Counted from the stretch's first letter, positions 25,864 through 33,557 are shown. The stretch: DNA of 64,000 nt from Hyphomicrobium sp. CS1GBMeth3 (GCF_900117455.1 NZ_FPHO01000002.1:434001-498000), one strand, 5' to 3'. Notes: generated by a model from the letters alone, not told the origin. Translations and numbers: made by a program.

Positions 25864-26583
25864 TCACAGGGAAATGAGCTGCGTTGCGACAGCCTTGGCG
25901 ACCGCCTGGGTGGTGGTTGCGCAGTTGAGCTTCTTGCGCGCGGCGTTGAGGTGGAAGATCACTGTTCGCTCGCTGATGCCGAGAATGCGGCTTGCTTCCC
26001 AAGCCGTCTTGCCGGCGGCGGTCCACTTCAGGCAATCCAGCTCGCGCGCCGAGATCAGGAGCGAGTCGAAGGTATCATGCCCGTTGAGGCGCAGGATGTG
26101 GCTGTGGAAGTACTTGCCGAGAATGCGCAGCTCCGTCATCACCGAGCTAGTGAGAAAATCGCCGTTGGCGGATGCTTCCGGTATCGCGGCCGCGAACACG
26201 GCGGTTTCGCCACGCAATGTCGAGAGCGCGAACGACGCCGCGCGGCGCTCGTCTACCTCCTGGCTGCCGTCGGGGGTTCTCAGCTTAAGCTCGATCTTGA
26301 GGCGCTCGCTCGCGGTCCAGTCCACGGGGCTCGTTTGGAGAAGGCCAAGATCGCGCAATCCATCAACGCTGAGCGGGGCCAGCGTCGTCTTCTGGCGGAT
26401 GGCGCTGTTCGAGTAGGCGCAGTGAAGGAACTGGTTTCCCTTCTTCGGGATGTTGATAGCAACGTATGACACTGACGACAGCCCATAGAGGGACAGTGCC
26501 GCCTTCAGGAATGCGACGCCCTCGTCGCATTTCTGGAGCCGCGGCTCCGCTTTGGTGACTTCTAAAAAGAATGATTGCAACAT
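25864..26583 (-). CDS. LuxR-family regulator with autoinducer-binding-like domain (LuxR solo)
   Basis: Protein of 239 residues. The N-terminal domain (about 10-160) resembles the autoinducer-binding fold, including SYVAINIPKK, SPVDWTASE and a late FAAAIPE strand. The C-terminal LuxR helix-turn-helix is LSARELDCLKWTAAGKTAWEASRILGISERTVIFHLNAARKKL, with conserved E, L, G and V residues. No luxI-type synthase is present, so this is a solo or responds to an exogenous or non-AHL signal. It is 45 bases after hlyD on the same strand and is probably part of, or linked to, the type I secretion operon. Confidence 0.88.
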   Translation of the reverse strand: MLQSFFLEVTKAEPRLQKCDEGVAFLKAALSLYGLSSVSYVAINIPKKGNQFLHCAYSNSAIRQKTTLAPLSVDGLRDLGLLQTSPVDWTASERLKIELKLRTPDGSQEVDERRAASFALSTLRGETAVFAAAIPEASANGDFLTSSVMTELRILGKYFHSHILRLNGHDTFDSLLISARELDCLKWTAAGKTAWEASRILGISERTVIFHLNAARKKLNCATTTQAVAKAVATQLISL

Positions 26584-26628
26584 TTTCGCCTACCCGATCC
26601 AGGCTCTGTTGTGCGGTGCAGTTCCTTC

Positions 26629-27987
26629 CTACGTCTCCCGGAACGCGCGCGCGAAGCTGTCGAATACCGGACGCATGATGTAGTCGAAGAAGGTGCGTTC
26701 CTCGGTCTTGATGAACAGGTCGGCCGGCATGCCCGGAGTCGGCTTGAAGCCGGGCAACATGCTGGCGGAGGATGCGGTGTCGAGCTTGACGCGTACGACA
26801 AACGACGGCCCGCTCCGCGACGTCGAGGCCCTTGCGCTGGCGCCCTCGTTCTCTGTGATCGAGTCTGGAGAGAGGTAGATGACCTGGCCGGGCAGCATGG
26901 GCGTGATGCGCTGATTGAGCGCGGAGAGGCGCACCATGGCATCCTGGCCGTTGTGAACGTGGGCGATCTCGCGCGGGCTGATGTGCGCCTCGATCAGGAG
27001 GTCCTCGTTCATCGGCAGGAGCTCGAGGATCACGGCGCCGGGCGCGATGACGCCTCCGGATGTGTTGAAGTTCAGCTTGACCACGGCGCCTTCGACGGGC
27101 GAACGCACCTCGATGCGGTTGACGACATCTTCCGCGGCGCGCAGCTGCTCGGAGATATCGTCGAGCTCGGTTTCGGTCTGGCGCAACTCTTCCACGGCCT
27201 TCTGCACGGCCGCCGAGTGCAGCGATACCATCTGCTGCTGGGCGCGGGCGATGCGCTCGTGGGCGTCGGCGATGCGGCCGGAAAGCTCTCCAAGCTCGCC
27301 GACGAGTGCTGCCTCGGCGCGCTGGATCGCGAGCATGTCCGTCTTGCGTGCGAGCTGGCGCGCGAGGAGTTCGGCCTTGTCGCGCAACTCTTCCTTGAAG
27401 AGCTTCAGGCGGCTCTCGGCGGATTGCACTTGTGCTTCGTAGCCACGGATGCCCTCGCGCAGGCCGCCGATCTCTTTCTGCAGCACGTCCTGCTCGGCAC
27501 TGAGCTTCGTGCGCCGGGCCTGAAGCTCCACCTTCTGACGCGACATCACGTCAGCCAGCTCTCTGTTGGCGCTGGCGTGTTTGAGCTCGTCGGGAAAGTT
27601 GATCTCGGGCGAGTCGTCGATCTCGGCTTCGAGGCGGGCGCGGATCGCAAGCAGCCGCGAGTGGCGGACCGACAGGCGCGTTAAGCGCGTGCGGGCAGCC
27701 GTTTCGTCGAGACGCAGAAGCACTTGTCCCTTTTGGACAAGTTCGCCCTCGCGGACCAGCACCTCCTCGACGATGCCGCCTTCGAGATGCTGCACGTGCT
27801 TGTTCTGTCCGGTGGCGACGAACGATCCCGAGGCGACGACAGCGCCCTCGAGCGGAGCGTAGAGTGCCCAGGCGCCAAAACCCATGCTGAGGACGGCGAG
27901 AATGCCGCCGCCCCAAAGCACAAGCTTCTTATTCGATCGCGGTACCTCGTGGTGCCACTGGTCTAGGCTCGGTAGTTCCATCGACAT
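26629..27987 (-). CDS. HlyD-family type I secretion membrane fusion protein
   Basis: Periplasmic adaptor of 452 residues that links the ABC exporter to an outer-membrane TolC. It has a short cytosolic N-terminus, one transmembrane helix (residues 22-43), a lipoyl-like half (HLEGGIVEEVLVREGELVQKGQVLLRLDET), a long coiled-coil hairpin (about 110-290), the second half (RIEVRSPVEGAVVKLNFNTSGGVI) and a C-terminal beta domain. The pattern matches PrtE/PrsE. It is 21 bases after the ABC transporter gene. No tolC is found in this window. Confidence 0.93.
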   Translation of the reverse strand: MSMELPSLDQWHHEVPRSNKKLVLWGGGILAVLSMGFGAWALYAPLEGAVVASGSFVATGQNKHVQHLEGGIVEEVLVREGELVQKGQVLLRLDETAARTRLTRLSVRHSRLLAIRARLEAEIDDSPEINFPDELKHASANRELADVMSRQKVELQARRTKLSAEQDVLQKEIGGLREGIRGYEAQVQSAESRLKLFKEELRDKAELLARQLARKTDMLAIQRAEAALVGELGELSGRIADAHERIARAQQQMVSLHSAAVQKAVEELRQTETELDDISEQLRAAEDVVNRIEVRSPVEGAVVKLNFNTSGGVIAPGAVILELLPMNEDLLIEAHISPREIAHVHNGQDAMVRLSALNQRITPMLPGQVIYLSPDSITENEGASARASTSRSGPSFVVRVKLDTASSASMLPGFKPTPGMPADLFIKTEERTFFDYIMRPVFDSFARAFRET

Positions 27988-28008
27988 ATGTTTCCGCCCC
28001 CCGGACCA

Positions 28009-29940
28009 TCATGAAGGATTGTGCGTCGTCTGCGCCGTGTGCGGCGGTTGCGGTGTCGCTCCCGCACTGCCGCCGGAAGCGGTCGCGCCGCTGGCTCGGA
28101 CCAGGCGATGCAGCACTTCGCTCGGCGGGCCGAACGCTTCCATGCGTCCGCTGCGCAGAATGAGAACCTTGTCGACGAGATTGAGCAGCGCCGGGCGTTG
28201 CGTGATGACGACGATTGTCACCCCGTCGGCCTTGGCACGCTTCATCGTTTCGGCAAGCGCCTGCTCGCCGACGGCATCGAGATTGGAGTTTGGCTCGTCC
28301 AGGACCACGAGCGCCGGATCGCCGAAGAAGGCGCGGGCGAGAGCGACGCGCTGCTTCTGGCCGCCCGAGAGCGGCGCGCCGTTGCGGTCGAGCACGGTCT
28401 CATAGCCATTCGTCAGGTGCGTGATCATGTCATGCACGTTGGCGAACTTCGCGGCGCGTAGGACGTCGGTATCGGGAAGATCCGATCGCATGCGGCACAC
28501 GTTCTCGCGGATCGTGCCCGGGAACAGTTCCACCTCTTGCGGCAGGTAGCCGGTGAACTCTCCGAACTGGCGGCGATCCCAGTTGCGCAGCTCGGTGCCG
28601 TCGAGACGGATTTTGCCGGCGGTTGGGAACAAGCAACCGACCAGGATACGCGCCAGCGTCGATTTGCCGGAGCCGGACGGGCCGACGATGGCGAGCGTCT
28701 CGCCGGGGCGCAGCTCAAAGCTGATGCCGTTCAGCACGGGCTCCTTGCTTCCGGCGCAGAGGTAGAGAACCTTGTCGACGGTCAGACGGCCTTCGGGCTT
28801 CGGCAACTTGAGGCGCGGCTTGTGCGCCTCGATCGCTTCGACGGTCGCCTTGACCTTTCCATAGGCCTGACGGGCCTGAATGAGGCTGCGCCAGCCTTCG
28901 ATCATGCCCTCGAGGGGCTGCAGAGCGCGCCCGGCAATGATCGCCGCAGCGATCATCATTCCGCCCGTCAGCTGGCCGTTGAGCGCGAGATAGGCGCCGA
29001 CGCCGAGCATCAGGATCTGCGTCACGAGGCGCACGAACTTCGAGCTGCCGCTGATCCAGACGTTGCGCTCCTGACCATCGAGCTGCGCTTTCAGCGCCTC
29101 GGCCTGCGTGCGCCCCCAGTGCAGGATGCTCTCGTTCATCATGCCCATGGCGTTGATGACCTGGGCGTTGCGGGCGAGCGCGTCGGCGTTGGCGTCGGCC
29201 TGTGCGGCGTGGGAGCCTGCAGATGCGAGCGGCTTGGCTGTCGCGCTGCGGTTGACCAGCGCGATGGCGAACAGCAGGGCGCCGGCGACAAGGCAGAGCG
29301 TGCCGAGCATCGGATGGATGAGGAAAATCACCAGGAAGTAGAGTGGCGCCAACGGCGCGTCGAACAACAGCAGCATCGTCGGGCTGGACAGGAACCCGCG
29401 CACCTGATGCAGGTTGCGTAGTGGCTGCACGTTGCCACCTTCGCCGGTTGGTGCGCTGCCAATGACGCTGGCGAGCACCGGGCCGGCGAGGATGGCCTCC
29501 ATCTTCATGGAGAGACGGCCCAGCATCTGGCGCCGGATGATGTCGAGCAGCGAGAGAATGCCGATCAAGCCGAGTGCGAGGCCCGACAGCATCAGCAACG
29601 TATCGAAACTGTGGCTGGTGAGAACGCGGTCGGAAATCTGGAACAGGTAGATCGGCATCGTCATCATCAGGATGTTGACGAAGCCCGAGAACAGCCCAAC
29701 GATGATGAATGTCCGCTTGGCGGCGTGCTTCCACTCCGCCAGCGGATTGCGGGCCGGCGTGGGCGTGGAGGTTTTGACCTCTGACGCGACCGTGCCGTTG
29801 AGGGTGAGCTTGCGCAAGGCGGATCCACGCAACGCGTCAGAGTAACGACCCAACGTGGCGCTGACGCGCGCGATGGTATCGTCGATGATGGCGCCGATGG
29901 TCCGAGGTGCCGCCTGCTGAATTGCCGAATGCTCGGTCAC
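28009..29940 (-). CDS. Type I secretion ABC transporter (PrtD/PrsD type)
   Basis: Fused exporter of 643 residues. An N-terminal extension of about 70 residues without a C39 peptidase domain precedes six transmembrane helices (FIIVGLFSGFVNILMMTMPIYLF onward) and the nucleotide-binding domain with GPSGSGKSTL, LSGGQKQRVALARAF and LVVLDEPNSNLD. PrtD-type exporters recognise uncleaved C-terminal secretion signals. The start is a GTG with GGGGAGAG upstream. It is 27 bases after the Val/Thr-rich repeat protein gene, forming an operon with it, hlyD and possibly luxR. Confidence 0.93.
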   Translation of the reverse strand: MTEHSAIQQAAPRTIGAIIDDTIARVSATLGRYSDALRGSALRKLTLNGTVASEVKTSTPTPARNPLAEWKHAAKRTFIIVGLFSGFVNILMMTMPIYLFQISDRVLTSHSFDTLLMLSGLALGLIGILSLLDIIRRQMLGRLSMKMEAILAGPVLASVIGSAPTGEGGNVQPLRNLHQVRGFLSSPTMLLLFDAPLAPLYFLVIFLIHPMLGTLCLVAGALLFAIALVNRSATAKPLASAGSHAAQADANADALARNAQVINAMGMMNESILHWGRTQAEALKAQLDGQERNVWISGSSKFVRLVTQILMLGVGAYLALNGQLTGGMMIAAAIIAGRALQPLEGMIEGWRSLIQARQAYGKVKATVEAIEAHKPRLKLPKPEGRLTVDKVLYLCAGSKEPVLNGISFELRPGETLAIVGPSGSGKSTLARILVGCLFPTAGKIRLDGTELRNWDRRQFGEFTGYLPQEVELFPGTIRENVCRMRSDLPDTDVLRAAKFANVHDMITHLTNGYETVLDRNGAPLSGGQKQRVALARAFFGDPALVVLDEPNSNLDAVGEQALAETMKRAKADGVTIVVITQRPALLNLVDKVLILRSGRMEAFGPPSEVLHRLVRASGATASGGSAGATPQPPHTAQTTHNPS

Positions 29941-29967
29941 GAAAACTCTCCCCTCAAAGTCTTCGAG

Positions 29968-31155
29968 TTATGAAAAGAGCTCGCCCAGTCCGCCCTTAAG
30001 CTCGCTCAACGGACTGGTCAGACCGAAGGCCAGGTTTTCGACCGGGCCGTGATCGCCTTCCGTGAGATCGCCAAGGCCATCGAATAGCGTGTCGGCGACT
30101 GAGACGACGCTCGAGACGACGTTTCCGACCGGCGCGACAATGTCGGACTGCAGGGCGACGCCCAGGTCCGTGTGGATGCCGTTCTCGCTGTAGGGGCTGG
30201 TGAGGATGTTCGAAACCGTTCCGGTGACGGCCGGAATGACGCCGGAGCCGACGGCGTCGCCGAGTGCCGGGAAGATGTCCGCAGCCTCAGAGAGTGTGTC
30301 CGTTACGACGTCGACCGTGCCTGTCAGCGTGCTCGTCACGGTATCCAGCGTCGGCGAGATGACGTTGTCCAATGCGTTCGTGACCTCGGCGAGGACCGGG
30401 CCGACCAATGGGAGCGAGGCTGTCGTGGTATGAAGCACGTCGAAGAGCACGTCGACCGTCTCTTCGACAGTCGCGACGAGTGTGTCGACCGTTACGTCGA
30501 CGAGATCGCTGACCGCGATAACCGTGTCGCCTACGACGTCGAGAAGCTGTTCCGCGGTGGCGCCGACTCCGTCCACGATGTCGAGGACCGGCTTGGTTAT
30601 GGTGACCACGGTTTCTACAACCGTCTCGACGATCGTTTCGATCGGATTGCTTCCTACGCTCGGGATCGTGGGGATGACCGGCTCCGGGACGTCGGTCGAT
30701 GCGTCGGCGTTGGCGGCAGCTTGCGCGTTTCCGTTGCTGGTGCCTTCGGTGAGCGATCGAGCGCCTGCCTCAAAGCCGTTCGCTGCAACGTCGACGGCAT
30801 CGAAGCCGGGCGGTTGCGCGCCGGGCGCGGTGTTCGCTTGAACAGTGTTTGCGGCATTGCCGGCGCCGTTTTCTTCCGTGCTCGCCGAGGCTTGCAGGTT
30901 AACGGGGGCACCCCGCGCGCCGGCTGTGGCGCTGTCGGCTGCGTCGCTAGTGCCGGTGTCGTCCGTTTGGGCAGCCGCTGCCGCCCCCGATACGAACTGT
31001 TGGGCGACGACCATTTGGGCGAGGAAGAAGGAGCGGGTCAGGAAGCTCCACAGGCCACGGTGCCGGTTGAGGCGAGAGGAATCGGCCGGGCCGTCCTGTG
31101 TGGTCTTGGTGCTGGAGCTGGCGTCTATACCGACCAGTTCGAGGATGTCGCGCAT
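29968..31155 (-). CDS. Val/Thr/Asp-rich repeat protein, candidate type I secretion substrate
   Basis: Protein of 395 residues starting at an ATG with GGGAG upstream. After about 30 charged residues there is a hydrophobic stretch (FFLAQMVVAQQFVSGAAAAAQ) like an extended signal. A disordered Ala/Asn/Thr region (about 65-160) leads to a low-complexity half built from short Val/Asp/Thr segments (VETVVETVVTITKPVLDIVDG, LLDVVGDTVIAVSDLVDVTVDTL). It ends with LSELKGGLGELFS. There are no cysteines and no RTX glycine repeats. First gene of the secretion operon; palindromic dyads lie 50-75 bases upstream. It may be secreted by, or work with, the downstream exporter. Confidence 0.7.
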   Translation of the reverse strand: MRDILELVGIDASSSTKTTQDGPADSSRLNRHRGLWSFLTRSFFLAQMVVAQQFVSGAAAAAQTDDTGTSDAADSATAGARGAPVNLQASASTEENGAGNAANTVQANTAPGAQPPGFDAVDVAANGFEAGARSLTEGTSNGNAQAAANADASTDVPEPVIPTIPSVGSNPIETIVETVVETVVTITKPVLDIVDGVGATAEQLLDVVGDTVIAVSDLVDVTVDTLVATVEETVDVLFDVLHTTTASLPLVGPVLAEVTNALDNVISPTLDTVTSTLTGTVDVVTDTLSEAADIFPALGDAVGSGVIPAVTGTVSNILTSPYSENGIHTDLGVALQSDIVAPVGNVVSSVVSVADTLFDGLGDLTEGDHGPVENLAFGLTSPLSELKGGLGELFS

Positions 31156-31201
31156 CAAAGTGCTCCCAATGAAGATTGGAGGATTTGCTCAAGCTCCTGC
31201 G

Positions 31202-31231
31202 ACCGAAATCGGTACTGCTAATTAAAGCAGT
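31202..31231. promoter_or_regulatory. Adjacent palindromes, including a lux-box-like CTG-N10-CAG dyad
   Basis: ACCGAAATCGGT (31202-31213) is a perfect 12-bp palindrome, directly followed by ACTGCT-AATTAA-AGCAGT (31214-31231), whose inner 16 bases, CTGCTAATTAAAGCAG, fit the CTG-N10-CAG core of LuxR binding sites. The start of the secretion operon is 46 to 76 bases away on the minus strand. Binding by the operon's LuxR is inferred. Confidence 0.5.
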
Positions 31232-31300
31232 ATTTATGCTGATTGATTCAGCCAGCAGTATTGAGGTGTATCCTTATGGAACCGTAAATACCGTTCGGGA

Positions 31301-31337
31301 AAACCTGGCCCGCCTGAGCATATGGCGGGCCGGGTTT
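31301..31337 (-). terminator. Rho-independent terminator after proline-rich repeat gene
   Basis: On the minus strand AAACCCGGCCCGCC pairs with GGCGGGCCAGGTTT around a nine-base loop and continues into TTTT. It lies 12 bases after the stop codon of the 31349-32854 gene, so this gene and the downstream secretion operon are separate transcripts. Confidence 0.85.
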
Positions 31338-31348
31338 CGCTTTGTGCC

Positions 31349-32854
31349 TCAAGCGGCGTCGGCCAAGTCCACCGTGTTGAACAGGTCGAGCTCGTTCAGG
31401 AGACTGCCGAGGTTGCCGATCGGCAGAATGTTGCCCACGCCCTCGGGGCTCAGCAGCGCGCCGACGTTGCCAAGGTCGAGATCCAGACCACCGAGGATGT
31501 CACCGCCGAGCTGGCCGAGATTGGCGATGAGCCCGGTAACATCGGTATCGGTGATCTCTGCAACCAGATTGCCGACGTTGGCGACGAGGTCTCCGCCGAG
31601 GTCGAGATTGCCGAGCGCGAGGCCGGTGACGTCGGAGACGTCGAGGCTGGTGAGCGCGCCGACCAGGTTCGTGCCGACATCCGCGTCGAGCACGGAAGTC
31701 AGGTTGCTCAAGAGGTTGCCGGTCGGGGCGATGTCGAGGATGCCCGTCACCGGAGCGACGATCTGATCGACGACGGAAAGGTCGCTGAGAAGATTTCCGG
31801 CGAACGTTGCGTCGAGGACATCTGTTACCGGAGCCACGATCTGATCAACGACCGCAATATCGCTGACCGCGGTCGTGACCGTGTCGAGCACGTTCACGTC
31901 GAGCAGATCGGTCACGGGTGCAACGATGTTGGCCACGTCGAGCACGTCGGTGATATTGCCCACGTCGAGCAGGTCGGTGACGTTCGCGACATCGAGGAGG
32001 TCCGTCACGGGCGCAACGATGCTGCCGATGTTTGCTACATCCAGAACGTCGGTGATGTTGCCCACGTCGAGGATATCGGTGATCGGGGCGACGAGATTTG
32101 CGACGTTCACTCCGTTCAGCACCTTGGTGACGTCGAGCACGTCCGTGACGTTCAGGAAGTCGGAGACGTTTCCGACGTCGAGCAGGTCGGACAGCACGCC
32201 GGTCGCGTTGAGATCGAGCACATCGCTCAACACCGACAAGTCGCCAACGTTGCTCAGCACGTCGCCGACGAGCTGGACCGGCGAAGCGATGTTCTGTGAC
32301 AGGATGTTGATCGGCAGGATGTCGCCGATGGTATTGATCACGCCGAGATCGATGCCGCCGAGATCGAACGTCGGGCTGACCTCGACCGACGGGCTGACGT
32401 CGATATCGTTCCCGTTCAGCAGGCCGCCATCGAGGATGGAGTTGCCGTTCAGGATGTTGCTCAGGATCGAGTTGCCGCTGAGCAGGGTGTTGCCGCTCAG
32501 GATATCTCCGAGGTTCAGGTTCAACGAGTCGTTCAAGACATTGTTGAGGATGTTGAGGTTCAGCAGGCTGCCGTTGTCAGGGCACGTCATCGTGGGGCAC
32601 TCCGGTTCGGGTTCAGGGCAAGGCGGCGGCGGAGGAGGCGGAGGCTCGGGGCACTCACACTCCTCCGGCGGAGGGGGCGGAGGAGGAGGCGGTTCGGGGC
32701 ACTCTTCCTCCGGCGGCGGCGGGGGCGGCGGTTCGGGGCACTCTTCCTCCGGCGGCGGTGGCGGCGGCGGTTCGGGGCACTCGCACTCCGGCGGCGGGGG
32801 AGGGGGCGGTGGTTCCGGACACTCGGGCGGTGGCCTCTTTCCGCGATAAGCCAT
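31349..32854 (-). CDS. Cys/Pro-rich and nonapeptide-repeat protein, candidate type I secretion substrate
   Basis: Protein of 501 residues with two contrasting parts. Residues 1-96 are five to six blocks of CPEP followed by seven to nine prolines with acidic spacers and hold ten cysteines; the rest has none. Residues 97-501 are Leu/Asn/Asp-rich: LLNLNILNN-type segments, then nine-residue units (VTDLLDVAN, ITDVLDVGN) mixed with IVAPVTD blocks, and a Gly-rich end (NLGQLGGDILGGLDLDLGN). It ends with NELDLFNTVDLADAA, compatible with an uncleaved C-terminal export signal. No signal peptide is seen. The ATG has AAAGGAAC upstream. Its own promoter region holds lux-box-like dyads. Possibly a surface adhesin or fibre. 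Confidence 0.72.
   Translation of the reverse strand: MAYRGKRPPPECPEPPPPPPPPECECPEPPPPPPPEEECPEPPPPPPPEEECPEPPPPPPPPPEECECPEPPPPPPPPCPEPEPECPTMTCPDNGSLLNLNILNNVLNDSLNLNLGDILSGNTLLSGNSILSNILNGNSILDGGLLNGNDIDVSPSVEVSPTFDLGGIDLGVINTIGDILPINILSQNIASPVQLVGDVLSNVGDLSVLSDVLDLNATGVLSDLLDVGNVSDFLNVTDVLDVTKVLNGVNVANLVAPITDILDVGNITDVLDVANIGSIVAPVTDLLDVANVTDLLDVGNITDVLDVANIVAPVTDLLDVNVLDTVTTAVSDIAVVDQIVAPVTDVLDATFAGNLLSDLSVVDQIVAPVTGILDIAPTGNLLSNLTSVLDADVGTNLVGALTSLDVSDVTGLALGNLDLGGDLVANVGNLVAEITDTDVTGLIANLGQLGGDILGGLDLDLGNVGALLSPEGVGNILPIGNLGSLLNELDLFNTVDLADAA
31890..32100 (-). repeat. Tandem nonapeptide-coding repeat block
   Basis: Seven or so 27-base units encode the pattern [IV]-T-D-[LV]-L-D-V-[AG]-N, broken by IVAP inserts. 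Unit DNA is similar but not identical, with recurrent ACGTCGAGCA-type stretches. More degenerate copies extend on both sides to about 31700 and 32250. Confidence 0.8.
32600..32840 (-). repeat. Imperfect tandem repeat encoding CPEP-polyproline blocks
   Basis: GC-rich units of about 42-51 bases, each containing GGTTCGGGGCACTC and a run of GGCGG triplets, repeat five to six times. They encode the N-terminal Cys-Pro-Glu-Pro plus polyproline blocks and differ in proline number, so copy-number and length variation is likely. Confidence 0.85.
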
Positions 32855-33043
32855 TTCGTGTTCCTTTCATCCTGTGGTTTGCGCCGTGTGCAGATGAGAG
32901 CGATGAGACAGCTTTTCCTCGCGCTTTCGGACACGCCGCCGGGCGACGGTGAAGGATCCGTTAAGTTCGGAATACCTTCGAATTCTCAGTCGCTTGCGGG
33001 CGATGATTTGATTTGACGCCTTAATTTTGGCTTGTGGTGCACC

Positions 33044-33059
33044 CTGTCAGATTTGACAG
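33044..33059. promoter_or_regulatory. Lux-box-like dyad upstream of proline-rich repeat gene
   Basis: CTGTCAGATTTGACAG has perfect six-base arms around four bases and aligns with the inner 16 bases of the Vibrio fischeri lux box (CTGT-N8-ACAG). It is 190 bases before the 32854 start. On the minus strand it contains CTGACA, a possible -35 element, with AAATTA 17 bases on as a weak -10; on the plus strand it contains TTGACA. Confidence 0.5.
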
Positions 33060-33168
33060 CGGGGCAGCGCTCGCTGCGCGATTTCGGGCGCCCCATGCTC
33101 AGAAACAGGCGAAATACCAGGGCTTTCGAACCTGGGGCGGGACGTACGCGCAGAAGAGTAACGCGCCG

Positions 33169-33184
33169 CTGTAGTTTCCTACAG
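33169..33184. promoter_or_regulatory. Second lux-box-like dyad
   Basis: CTGTAGTTTCCTACAG differs from the V. fischeri lux-box core CTGTAGGATCGTACAG at only three central positions and is a perfect 6+6 dyad. It may be an operator or, if transcribed, the tetraloop hairpin of the candidate RNA. Confidence 0.4.
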
Positions 33185-33271
33185 GCCGCGTGGTCAGGGG
33201 TCGGTAACCGCTCTGGCGCAGTCTCCGTCGTGCGTTGCGGTCATGCGCAGCGCGACCCTTCGCTTAGCGAC

Positions 33272-33319
33272 TGCGGCTCACCCGGTCTGCTCCCCCCACT
33301 GTGGTGAGCCGCAACTTTT
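33272..33319 (+). terminator. Orphan rho-independent terminator
   Basis: An 11-bp perfect stem (TGCGGCTCACC / GGTGAGCCGCA) with a 20-base loop and an ACTTTTT tail. It reads only on the plus strand and no plus-strand gene precedes it for over 6 kb. Confidence 0.8.
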
Positions 33320-33387
33320 TCGATCCGGGCCCAGGCATACCCGGGTTTGCGCGGCGCTCCGCCAAGTCCCTTAAATCTTTTATCCTA

Positions 33388-33401
33388 TTGATGGAAATCA
33401 A
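33388..33401. promoter_or_regulatory. Perfect Fnr/FixK box upstream of phaC
   Basis: TTGATGGAAATCAA matches TTGAT-N4-ATCAA exactly, 157 bases before the phaC start. PHA genes are known Fnr/FixK-type targets in some rhizobia. Confidence 0.6.
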
Positions 33402-33557
33402 CGTCCCTGCGCCTGCGGATGCTAGGCGTCGTGGCGTTGCTTTAATGCTTGGCTTTGGCGGGCTCCGGCGCCTCGCCGCCGGTTGGTCACCATCGCGTTC
33501 GACGGAACTTTCGGCGCGCGGCAGGCCTGACGCATCGTCTGGCGAGAGGATATCTTC

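Larger units (their letters stand above)
33060..33319 (+). ncRNA. Candidate structured small RNA ending in an orphan terminator
   Basis: Plus-strand segment with several hairpins: CCAGG/CCTGG near 33116-33135, CTGTAG-TTTC-CTACAG at 33169-33184, a GC hairpin near 33231-33254, and finally TGCGGCTCACC / GGTGAGCCGCA (33272-33282 / 33303-33313) followed by ACTTTTT. No protein gene on this strand ends upstream, so the terminator calls for an RNA transcript. It does not show the conserved cores of SRP RNA, tmRNA or RNase P. The 5' end is unknown and no good -10 was found, so the extent is a guess. Confidence 0.4.
32855..33557. other. Long intergenic region between repeat-protein gene and phaC
   Basis: About 700 bases without a convincing protein gene; the short open frames on the plus strand lack ribosome sites and family features. 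It holds two 16-base CTG-N10-CAG dyads, a structured segment ending in a strong plus-strand terminator, and an Fnr box before phaC, each listed separately. Confidence 0.7.

Noticed and set aside
31349..32854. RTX toxin or calcium-binding RTX adhesin
   Set aside because: The nine-residue period fits, but the GGxGxDxUx pattern is absent.
29968..32854. CRISPR array or satellite DNA, suggested by the repeats
   Set aside because: Repeats are in frame, vary in sequence and lie in genes with good ribosome sites; there are no uniform repeats with unique spacers.
33032..33307. 91-residue plus-strand frame in the intergenic region before phaC
   Set aside because: No ribosome site, no recognisable domain, and the segment is dominated by hairpins and a terminator, so an RNA is more likely.
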